Below, piece by piece: positions 32,849 through 39,709 of a DNA stretch of 39,709 nt. The notes under the pieces were generated by a model. It searched no databases. It worked only from the letters and a program-made list of their open reading frames with translations, and was not told the DNA's origin. Source of the stretch: Opitutia bacterium (GTDB lineage: Bacteria; Verrucomicrobiota; Verrucomicrobiia; Opitutales; Seribacteraceae); NCBI GenBank assembly GCA_002721705.1, contig PBLJ01000053.1, positions 1 to 39,709 on the forward strand. The letters run 5' to 3'. Numbering within the stretch: position 1 is the stretch's first letter; the number at the start of each line of letters is the position of its first letter. A program made the translations under genes and the position numbers.

Positions 32849-34456
32849 ATGGGCAAGCAAATCTCAATACTCGCCCTGATCGGGTTGGTGGTGGGTCTCC
32901 CTTTCGCTCTCCGCAAGGAAACCCAAGTCATCGCCAACCCCGACGAGACCATCGTCATCATTTCACCGCACATGGAGTCGATCCGCCATGAATTCGGGGA
33001 AGGCTTTCGCAAATGGTATAAAGCCAAGACAGGAAAAAACGTCTACGTGGATTGGCGAACGATAGGAGGCACGAGCGAGATCGCTCGCTTCATAAAGTCG
33101 GAATACGTGAACGCCTTTCGCAACCACTGGACCGGAACCTTGGGAAAGGACTGGAACGAAGAAGTAGCCAGTTCGTTCAACAACGGGAAACTGCCTGACG
33201 ATGCTCCCGCAGTTTCGCAAGAGGCTCGCCAAGCTTTTCTGGCTTCAGAGGTGGGAATCGGGATCGATCTCTTCTTTGGGGGCGGACAGTATGATTTCTA
33301 CAAACAAGCCCAGTATGGACACTTGGTTGAGTTTCGCGACGAGCATAACAAGACCTCGGCCATTCCACGCGAATTCAGTGGAGAGCAATTCCGCGACAAG
33401 CGCGATCGCTGGATCGGAGCCGCCCTCTCCAGCTTCGGCATCCTCTACAACAAAGACGTCTTGGCCTTGATCGGGAAAGCGGATGATCCGCCCGAGTCCT
33501 GGGCCGACTTGGGAGACCCTGCTTATTTCGGGCGACTCGGAATAGCCGATCCCACCAAGAGTGGATCCGTAACGAAAGCTTTCGAGATGATCGTGCAACA
33601 AGAAATGCAAATCCTTGAAAGGAAAGGCCACGGAGAGCAGAAGGCCCAAGACGAAGGTTGGCTGAATGCCATGAAAATCATCCAGTCGATCTCGGCCAAC
33701 GCCCGTTATTTTTCAGGCATTTCCACCCGCCCGGTGATTGACTGCTCGCAAGGAGATTGCGCCGCCTCGATGTGCATCGACTTTTATGGGAGATACCAAG
33801 AAGAAGCCGTGAAGCGAGCGAGCGAAAGCGAATCTCGATTAATCTTCCTCACTCCCAAAGGAGGGTCCACGGTGTCCTGTGATCCGATCGGCATGATGCG
33901 AGGCGCGCCCAATTCCGAAGTAGCCAAGGCTTTCATGACCTACGTACTCTCTCCCGAAGGCCAAAAGTTATGGAATTTCAAGGTAGGGGAACCCGGCGGA
34001 CCCGAACAATATGCCCTGCGTCGGGCACCTATAAGAAAAGACTTCTACGATGATGCTCAAAACGCCAAGCATCGCAGCGATCCGGACTTGGATCCCTATC
34101 GCGAGGCCGAAGAGAATGGTTTCGTTTACAAGAGTAAATGGACAGGGCCTTTGTTTAGTCCGCTGCGTTTCATCATAAAGACTGCGTTCATTGATCCTCG
34201 CAACGAGTTGGTGGAGGCATGGGCCGCCATTATCGAAGCGGAGGCAAGCGGCCGCTACGCCGAAGCGACCGCCGCCCGAAAGGTCGTGGCCGACCTGTCT
34301 CGCATCGATCATACCACGATATTGAAAGAAGTTAGCCCGGCCCTGAAGAGCGGCGACAAACTCGCCGAAGTCAAGTTGGCCAAGGAAATAACGATACGTT
34401 TTCGAGACCAATATCGCAAGGCGACGGCCATCGCTCGGGGGATCGCGCCGCAATGA
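32849..34456 (+). CDS. ABC importer substrate-binding protein (ferric-type), unusually long
   Basis: This 535-residue protein has an N-terminal hydrophobic segment (about 5-20) with no lipobox, so it may stay membrane-anchored or be cleaved. The early IVIISPHMESIRHEFGEGFRKWY and later SFGILYNKDVLAL, ESWADLGDPAYFGRLGIADPTKSGS and EVAKAFMTYVLSPEGQKLWNFKVG match the FbpA-like type II binding fold. FbpA-like proteins have about 340 residues; the extra length lies partly in a long Ala/Lys-rich helical C-terminus (about 430-535). A VIDCSQGDCAASMC cluster may form a disulfide. It lies between the ATPase and permease genes. Iron is the default guess, not a proven ligand. Confidence 0.88.
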   Translation: MGKQISILALIGLVVGLPFALRKETQVIANPDETIVIISPHMESIRHEFGEGFRKWYKAKTGKNVYVDWRTIGGTSEIARFIKSEYVNAFRNHWTGTLGKDWNEEVASSFNNGKLPDDAPAVSQEARQAFLASEVGIGIDLFFGGGQYDFYKQAQYGHLVEFRDEHNKTSAIPREFSGEQFRDKRDRWIGAALSSFGILYNKDVLALIGKADDPPESWADLGDPAYFGRLGIADPTKSGSVTKAFEMIVQQEMQILERKGHGEQKAQDEGWLNAMKIIQSISANARYFSGISTRPVIDCSQGDCAASMCIDFYGRYQEEAVKRASESESRLIFLTPKGGSTVSCDPIGMMRGAPNSEVAKAFMTYVLSPEGQKLWNFKVGEPGGPEQYALRRAPIRKDFYDDAQNAKHRSDPDLDPYREAEENGFVYKSKWTGPLFSPLRFIIKTAFIDPRNELVEAWAAIIEAEASGRYAEATAARKVVADLSRIDHTTILKEVSPALKSGDKLAEVKLAKEITIRFRDQYRKATAIARGIAPQ

Positions 34457-34478
34457 ATCCCGACCTGCATTCGAATCG

Positions 34479-36176
34479 ATGACCAAACGATTTGCAATAG
34501 GCACCTATGCCATCACCCTGGCTCTCTTTGCCTGCTTTTTCCTCTGGCCCATCGCCCAGATCCTGCAAGGAGGCTTCTTTGACCAAGACGGTAACTTCAC
34601 GATCGCCTTCTTCCTGGAAGTTTTTCAAAACCCGATCTACTTGGAGGGACTCTTCAACGCATTCTCCCTAGCCATTCTCTCCACCGTAATGGCTCTCTTG
34701 TTGGCCATTCCGCTGGCCTTTGTATTCGATCGCTTCCAATTCCCAGCGAAAAAGCTACTCGGGGCTCTCATCATATTACCCATCATGCTACCGCCTTTCG
34801 TCGGGGCGATCGGGCTGAGACAATTGCTGGGGCAATTCGGGGCAGTGAACACAACGCTCATGGAGTTGGGCTTGATGAACGCGAACCACCCCATTGACTG
34901 GCTGGGTGGCCAGGGACGCTTTTACGGGGTGGCCATCCTAAACGCGCTTAGCTTGTATCCAATCCTATACCTCAACGCCCAAGCATCGCTGGCAAACATT
35001 GATCCAGCCATGGAGGAAGCCGCCGAAAACCTCGGGTGTCGGGGGTGGAAGAAATTCTTCACCATCACCCTGCCGCTGATGAGACCGGGGCTGTTCGCGG
35101 GAGGTACAATCGTTTTCATCTGGGCGTTCACGGAATTGGGTACGCCGTTGATGTTCGACTACACGCGAGTCACGCCCGTACAGATTTTCAACGGGATCAA
35201 GGACATAGGGGGCAATCCCTTCCCTTACGCGCTCGTCGGGGTAATGCTGATCGCGTCGATCGGCCTCTATGCCTTGGGCAAAGGATTGTTCGGCCGCCAG
35301 AACTTCGCCATGATGGCCAAGGCCAGTCATGCCGCTCAACCCAAGGTTCTTTCGCCACTGGGCAGATGGGCGTGCTCGGGGTTCTTCATCGCCGTCATTT
35401 TCATCGCCATGCTGCCTCACCTGACCGTGGTAGTCATCTCCTTTTCCGCGGACTGGTACCAAACCGTCCTGCCGAGTAGCTGGACGTTGCAACACTACGA
35501 GATCGCCCTCGGTCATCAGCTTACAGTGCCTGCGATCCAAAACAGCCTGCTGTATTCCAGCATGGCGGTCGTGGCCAACGTCACGTTGGGCATCGCCATC
35601 GCCTACGTCATCGTGCGCACGAAGTTGCCGGGACGCGGAGCCTTGGACGCCATGGCCATGCTCCCCTTGGCCGTCCCCGGCCTGGTCATGGCCTTCGGTT
35701 ACCTCGCCATGTCGCAGGAAGGTAAGTTATTCGGCTTTCTCAACCCCACGGAGAACCCAACCATTCTCTTGGTCATTGCCTACGCGATGAGAAAACTGCC
35801 CTTCGTGGTGCGTTCGGCGGTTGCCGGACTCCAGCAGACTAGCGAAACCTACGAGGAAGCCGCCCAAAACCTAGGGTGCCCTCCCCTTCGGGCCGCCCTG
35901 CAAATCACCTTGCCGCTCATCATGGCCAACCTCTTGGCCGGTGCCCTGCTCGCCTTTTCCCAGTGTATGCTGGAGGTCTCCGATTCACTCATTCTTGCTC
36001 AGAAAATGGAGTATTACCCGATCACCAAGGCGATTTACGAACTGATCGGGTTTCTTGGGTCGGGTCGTTACCTAGCCTCGGCCTTGGGAGTCTGGGCCAT
36101 GGTGTTTCTCGGCGTGACGATCGTCGGTGCCTCGTTGCTCTTGGGCAAGAAACTAGGCGCGATTTTCCGCATATGA
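34479..36176 (+). CDS. ABC importer permease, two fused membrane domains (FbpB-like)
   Basis: This 565-residue protein has many hydrophobic segments arranged as two homologous halves, as in ferric-type FbpB. Each half ends with the EAA coupling loop: EEAAENLGCRGWKKFF...LPLMRPGL in the first and EEAAQNLGCPPLRAA...LPLIMANL in the second. It forms the complete membrane channel without a second permease gene. It completes the three-gene operon (ATPase, binding protein, permease), with a 22-bp gap upstream. It converges on the aldolase/SDR gene across 41 bp, which contains a weak TTTTCC/GGAAAA hairpin (36186-36205). Confidence 0.94.
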   Translation: MTKRFAIGTYAITLALFACFFLWPIAQILQGGFFDQDGNFTIAFFLEVFQNPIYLEGLFNAFSLAILSTVMALLLAIPLAFVFDRFQFPAKKLLGALIILPIMLPPFVGAIGLRQLLGQFGAVNTTLMELGLMNANHPIDWLGGQGRFYGVAILNALSLYPILYLNAQASLANIDPAMEEAAENLGCRGWKKFFTITLPLMRPGLFAGGTIVFIWAFTELGTPLMFDYTRVTPVQIFNGIKDIGGNPFPYALVGVMLIASIGLYALGKGLFGRQNFAMMAKASHAAQPKVLSPLGRWACSGFFIAVIFIAMLPHLTVVVISFSADWYQTVLPSSWTLQHYEIALGHQLTVPAIQNSLLYSSMAVVANVTLGIAIAYVIVRTKLPGRGALDAMAMLPLAVPGLVMAFGYLAMSQEGKLFGFLNPTENPTILLVIAYAMRKLPFVVRSAVAGLQQTSETYEEAAQNLGCPPLRAALQITLPLIMANLLAGALLAFSQCMLEVSDSLILAQKMEYYPITKAIYELIGFLGSGRYLASALGVWAMVFLGVTIVGASLLLGKKLGAIFRI

Positions 36177-36217
36177 CCTTAGCGGTTTTCCAACACAGGG
36201 GAAAATTCAGTTCAAGT

Positions 36218-38194
36218 CTAGACGACCCGATCCTCGCCACCATCAACGGGAAGTTGCGCCCCGGTTGTCTTGGCGAAGCGAGGTCCACAGAATTCGGCGG
36301 CGGCCTCTGCGACGTCACTGGAAAAAACCTCTTCTTGGAGCAAATTCCGGCGCTTGTACTGATCCACCGTCATCTCGTAAGCTTCCGCCCTTTTTTCCAG
36401 TATTCCATTGGCCCATAGATTAGTGTCGAACACCGAGTTGGGATGGAGAACGTTCACCCGAATGCCATCACTTGCCCATTCCAGGGCGGCCACTCGAGCG
36501 AGTTGAGTCATGGCTGCCTTGGATGCCGAGTAAGCAGCTGCTCCGGGCCCGGGAGCGGGCACGTTTTTGGACCCCACCACCACCACCCGACCACCATTGG
36601 GGGACAATTTCAGGAAAGGGTAACAGAGCCGAAGCAGGCGTTGGTTGGCGTCCAGATTGACGGCTATCGTCTTGGACCAAGTCTCGTCGTCGATTTCACC
36701 GAGTCTCTGGGTCGGTGGAAAGAGACCGGCGTTCAAAACGAGCATGTCCAATCCGCCAAAGGCATCGACAATGGAACCAATGGCTGCCTCAACGGCATCG
36801 AAATCCGTAACGTCCGCCACCAAGGGAAGGTAATCGAGCGCCCCATCCGCCGACTCCAAATCGATCCCGCCAATGGTGGCTCCTCGCGAGCGAAAGGCAT
36901 CCACGCAAGCTTTACCGATACCGGAAAACGATCCCGTGACGAGGGCAACCTCTCCGGCAAAGACAGGTGGGGGGCCCGTGGTTTTCAGTTTCGCTTGCTC
37001 GAGCTCCCAATATTCCATCAGGAAAAGATCATGTTCGCCAACAGGGTCATAGCCACCCAGGGCATCGGTGCGCTGGATGATATCCATGGTATGCTCGGCA
37101 ATGGCGCTTGCGATGATGCAGTCAGCCACTTTTCGTCCGGCAGTCAAAAGGCCTAGTTCAGGATCGAGAACAAGACGAGGAGCTGGATCGAGCATGGAAA
37201 GATTCACACCACCCTCGCACTTGGCTGCATTTCGCTGAAAATAGTCCTCGTAAGCTTCCGCATAAGCGGAAACGTCTCGGCCCAGCAAGGGCTTGCCTTT
37301 GGTACGAATGACATGGTCGGGAGTAGCCGTTCCTCGTTCATACGCGGAGCAGAAGTTCTCGTTGCCGGCAAAGGCCAAAGCCAGTTGGGATCGGTTGCTG
37401 CGAAGCAACATGGGAGCATGGGCGGCATCCGAGATGGCTTTGCGGAGAGAAGCAATCTCGAGGGATGCCCGACGAGGAGAAGCTTCCTGGCCGAACTCGG
37501 GGATTTCCCAAGCATCTTGCTCGCGAAGGTATTGCTCGGCGAGGTCAACGAGGTCGATCATCCTGTCATAGGATTGCCGGGCGTCTTCTCCGAAGGAAAA
37601 AATGCCATGTTTCAGAAGCACGAGTCCAAGCAGGTCTGCTCTCCCATCTCGTTTCCAGACCTCGGCGCAGTACTTGGCGAGGTCGTAGCCGGGCATAACG
37701 TAAGGAATGACAAGCACGCGGTCACCAAAGGCTTCCCTGCAACGAGCTTCTCCATCGGCAAGGTTCGTAACGGTAACCACTGCATCGGCATGAGTGTGGT
37801 CAACGTATTTGAAGGGCAGGCAAGCGTGTAGAAGGGTTTCCACGGAAGGGGTGGGAGCCGAAGCCAAGGTGCAATGCGTCTTGAGTTCGTTCACCATGAC
37901 GGCATCCGACAACTCGGGCAATTCAAGCAGGTTCAGGCAATGATCCATGCGAACGCCTGCAAAACCGGCAGCCTCGATGGTGGCCAAATCCCAACCACTT
38001 CCCTTGACGTAAAGCAGCTCGACCTCTTGGCCCAGTACGTTTTTTTCGGTGAGCTTCACCGAGGTATTGCCGCCACCTGCCAAGACGAGGGATTCGTCCG
38101 CTCCGAGAAGCCGCGAGGTATAAACTCGCAGACCAAGCTCCCCATCCCGAGCCTTTAAGCGAGCCGCCTCTTCATCATTCCACAGGTTGTTCAC
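36218..38194 (-). CDS. Bifunctional class II aldolase / short-chain dehydrogenase
   Basis: This 658-residue fusion has an N-terminal class II (zinc) aldolase with GGGNTSVK (40-47), SVET (117-120, catalytic Glu119), His133-x-His135 (DHTHAD) and His196 (LLKHGIFS). The C-terminal SDR has TGSFSGIG for NAD(P) binding (420-427), NAG (488-490) and the catalytic Tyr555-x3-Lys559 (YSASK). Homologues are called rhamnulose-1-phosphate aldolase/lactaldehyde dehydrogenase. They split a deoxyketose 1-phosphate into dihydroxyacetone phosphate and an aldehyde, which the SDR converts. No rhaA or rhaB is present, while an MtnA-family isomerase gene lies just upstream, so a deoxy- or methylthio-pentose phosphate is an alternative substrate. 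Confidence 0.93.
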   Translation of the reverse strand: MNNLWNDEEAARLKARDGELGLRVYTSRLLGADESLVLAGGGNTSVKLTEKNVLGQEVELLYVKGSGWDLATIEAAGFAGVRMDHCLNLLELPELSDAVMVNELKTHCTLASAPTPSVETLLHACLPFKYVDHTHADAVVTVTNLADGEARCREAFGDRVLVIPYVMPGYDLAKYCAEVWKRDGRADLLGLVLLKHGIFSFGEDARQSYDRMIDLVDLAEQYLREQDAWEIPEFGQEASPRRASLEIASLRKAISDAAHAPMLLRSNRSQLALAFAGNENFCSAYERGTATPDHVIRTKGKPLLGRDVSAYAEAYEDYFQRNAAKCEGGVNLSMLDPAPRLVLDPELGLLTAGRKVADCIIASAIAEHTMDIIQRTDALGGYDPVGEHDLFLMEYWELEQAKLKTTGPPPVFAGEVALVTGSFSGIGKACVDAFRSRGATIGGIDLESADGALDYLPLVADVTDFDAVEAAIGSIVDAFGGLDMLVLNAGLFPPTQRLGEIDDETWSKTIAVNLDANQRLLRLCYPFLKLSPNGGRVVVVGSKNVPAPGPGAAAYSASKAAMTQLARVAALEWASDGIRVNVLHPNSVFDTNLWANGILEKRAEAYEMTVDQYKRRNLLQEEVFSSDVAEAAAEFCGPRFAKTTGAQLPVDGGEDRVV

Positions 38195-38205
38195 GTCAAA
38201 GGGGC

Positions 38206-39312
38206 TTATCTTTTTTCAGGAAAGAGATCGAGAATGCTTTCTTCCCCAGCATCACATACGCCGCGCTCGGTAATCAGCCCAGTGATGAGGCGAGCCGGGG
38301 TCACGTCGAAAGCAGGATTGGAGCTGGCGGATTCCTCAGGCAAAATGCGAATGGAGGTTTCGGTTCCATCCAGGAAACCTTCAACGTGGGAAACCTCTTG
38401 GGAGGAACGTTCCTCGATGGGAACTTCACGCAAACCGTCGCGAACCTGCCAATCGAAGGTGGAAGAAGGCAAGGCAACGTAAAACGGCAAATCGCAATCA
38501 TTAGCCGCGACTGCCTTGAGGTAGGTACCGATTTTATTGCAAACGTCGCCAGTGTAAGTAGTACGATCGGTGCCTGTTATCACGAGATCAACCTGTCCCG
38601 TCCGCATAAGGTGACCGCCCGCATTATCGACGATCACGGTGTGCGCAACCCCGTGCTTGGAAAGCTCCCACGCCGTCAGGCGAGCGCCTTGGTTGCGGGG
38701 ACGCGTTTCATCCACCCATACGTGAACGGGTATGCCCTTGTCATGAGCAGCGTAAATGGGTGCGGTCGCGGAACCGTGATCTACGAAAGCAAGCCAACCG
38801 GCATTGCAATGAGTCAACACGTTGACCGGTTCCCCCTTCTTTGTTTCCGCTATCTTTTTCAGGATTCCAAAACCGTGCTCGCCAATGGAACGACAGGCGG
38901 TCGCGTCTTCATCCGCAATGGCTTGAGCCGTCATCCGAGCGACCTCGATTTTCTCTGGAATTCCATCCACCCTCCCGATTGCTTGGCATTGTCGATCAAT
39001 CGCCCACGACAGATTCATAGCGGTCGGGCGAGTGGAAAGAAGCTTATCGGCCAGGCGACGCAAAGCCTCATCGAAATCGCGTTCGAGGGCCGCTTCCTTG
39101 ACCGCCAACCACATACCGAAACCGGTGGTCGCTCCTATGCACCCCGCCCCACGGACCCACATGTCTTGGATAGCGGTCGCGACGTCGTCGGTTGTTTTCA
39201 AATCCTCGAGGATGAAGGCAAACGGCAAACGACGTTGATCGATTATACGCACGATCTCGGGGTCTTCTTCGGGAATCCAGACAGTGCGGAAAGGATGGCC
39301 ATCCACTAGCAT
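38206..39312 (-). CDS. mtnA: MtnA-family aldose-1-phosphate isomerase
   Basis: This protein has 368 residues from the ATG at 39312. The frame continues up to 39549, but the family starts at MLVDGHPFRTVW, and an upstream start would run into the divergent sulfatase. The family converts S-methyl-5-thioribose 1-phosphate, or 5-deoxyribose 1-phosphate, to the ketose form. Catalytic residues are Cys169 (LTHCNAG) and Asp249 (TGTDRTT). DETRPRNQGARLTAWEL (201-217) and GDVCNKIGTY are also intact. The segment around Asp249 (TGTDRTTYTGDVC) differs from the usual GADRVAANGD, which may point to a different substrate. The gene is 11 bp upstream of the aldolase/SDR gene; together they form an isomerase-aldolase unit. 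Confidence 0.88.
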   Translation of the reverse strand: MLVDGHPFRTVWIPEEDPEIVRIIDQRRLPFAFILEDLKTTDDVATAIQDMWVRGAGCIGATTGFGMWLAVKEAALERDFDEALRRLADKLLSTRPTAMNLSWAIDRQCQAIGRVDGIPEKIEVARMTAQAIADEDATACRSIGEHGFGILKKIAETKKGEPVNVLTHCNAGWLAFVDHGSATAPIYAAHDKGIPVHVWVDETRPRNQGARLTAWELSKHGVAHTVIVDNAGGHLMRTGQVDLVITGTDRTTYTGDVCNKIGTYLKAVAANDCDLPFYVALPSSTFDWQVRDGLREVPIEERSSQEVSHVEGFLDGTETSIRILPEESASSNPAFDVTPARLITGLITERGVCDAGEESILDLFPEKR

Positions 39313-39463
39313 GGGGAAGATGGTTTCGAATCCTTTGAGATAGTCAATGGCCGAGAGGTAGTCGATTGGAAGGGGCGATCTACGCAATCGCTCAATGATC
39401 AAAGTACGATCCCTGCATGCGAAAAGTCTCGCTCTTGAGCCTGAAATTTCCATGAGGAGAGGT

Positions 39464-39709
39464 ATGAACAACTCACGACCCCTCCAATTGCTTGCCTTGA
39501 TTTTTCTTTTAATGGGCTCAGTCGCCGTAGCCGCGGACAAACGCCCCAATATTCTGTTCCTCTTTTCGGACGATCATGCGCCGCACGCCATCGGTGCCTA
39601 CGATGGGTGGCTTAAATCAGTGAATCCCACGCCCAACATCGACCGGCTCGCCGCCCGAGGCATGCTGTTCGAGAACAGCTTCTACACGAATTCGATCTGC
39701 GGGCCGAGC
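39464..39709 (+). CDS. Sulfatase (3' end outside window)
   Basis: The first 82 codons of a secreted sulfatase are visible. A strong Shine-Dalgarno (GAGGAGAGG) precedes the ATG. The signal peptide runs to about residue 24 (LLALIFLLMGSVAVAA), then RPNILFLFSDDHAPHAIGAY carries the metal aspartates. The last bases encode SICGPS, the beginning of the formylglycine motif (Cys79). It is divergent from mtnA; the 151 bp between 39312 and 39464 would hold both promoters. Confidence 0.92.
   Translation, partial: MNNSRPLQLLALIFLLMGSVAVAADKRPNILFLFSDDHAPHAIGAYDGWLKSVNPTPNIDRLAARGMLFENSFYTNSICGPS

Noticed and set aside
36186..36205. TTTTCC/GGAAAA hairpin as a bidirectional terminator
   Set aside because: It is a short AT-rich stem with an 8-base loop and no clear U-tract; too weak to list as a feature.
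36443..37156. A 237-codon plus-strand open frame opposite the SDR half of the aldolase/SDR gene
   Set aside because: It is antisense to clear SDR motifs; composition is that of a shadow frame.
38386..39309. A 307-codon plus-strand open frame opposite mtnA
   Set aside because: It mirrors the MtnA-family gene, whose catalytic residues are intact on the other strand; no domain or start signal supports it.

Overview
The window looks like a chromosome segment of a Verrucomicrobiota bacterium (PVC group), probably an aquatic or marine polysaccharide degrader. This rests on gene content: four formylglycine-type sulfatases, a PVC-type dehydrogenase/cytochrome c protein, DUF1080, DUF1501 and DUF3500 proteins, several secreted PQQ-type propellers, and a GH16 glucanase. 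Coding density is very high. Many genes abut, overlap by 4 bp or converge tightly, and no stretch longer than about 200 bp lacks a gene. I saw no tRNA, rRNA, CRISPR array, insertion sequence or prophage gene.

Region by region. 1-6052: two iduronate-sulfatase-like paralogues with a DUF1080 gene inverted between them, then the PVC-type dehydrogenase/cytochrome. 6063-12769: a minus-strand metal-efflux operon (His-rich secreted protein, TolC-like channel, adaptor, RND pump) facing a divergent MerC-like gene. A palindromic operator candidate lies between them. 12971-17176: housekeeping and conserved genes (a 77-residue protein, a TatD-type hydrolase, cysS, a Fur-family regulator, SufE), ending in a decayed GMC oxidoreductase. 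17229-20435: a small secreted protein, a GH16 enzyme, and a four-domain redoxin/cytochrome/copper-monooxygenase/EF-hand protein. 20432-21775: an unaccompanied cytosine-C5 DNA methyltransferase. 21922-26274: a DUF3500-DUF1080 fusion, a PQQ propeller and a Tat-exported DUF1501 protein. 26295-27146: a secreted trypsin-like protease. 27288-31705: a giant secreted propeller protein with a methyltransferase-like head, then a sulfatase. 31759-36176: a ferric-type ABC importer. 36218-39312: a class II aldolase/SDR fusion and an MtnA-family isomerase. 39464-end: a fourth sulfatase, cut by the window edge.

The secreted sulfatases, GH16 enzyme, DUF1080/DUF3500 proteins and propellers plausibly work together on sulfated or beta-linked polysaccharides outside the cytoplasm. 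The aldolase/isomerase pair would feed dihydroxyacetone phosphate into central metabolism from deoxy- or thio-sugar phosphates. The efflux operon, MerC-like protein and a nearby Fur-family regulator form a plausible metal-homeostasis module.

The least ordinary items are the four-domain copper protein with a complete set of six copper ligands, the metal module with its operator candidate, the GMC pseudogene, the isomerase/aldolase pair and the zinc-ribbon methyltransferase. All assignments come from reading motifs by eye; no database search was run.
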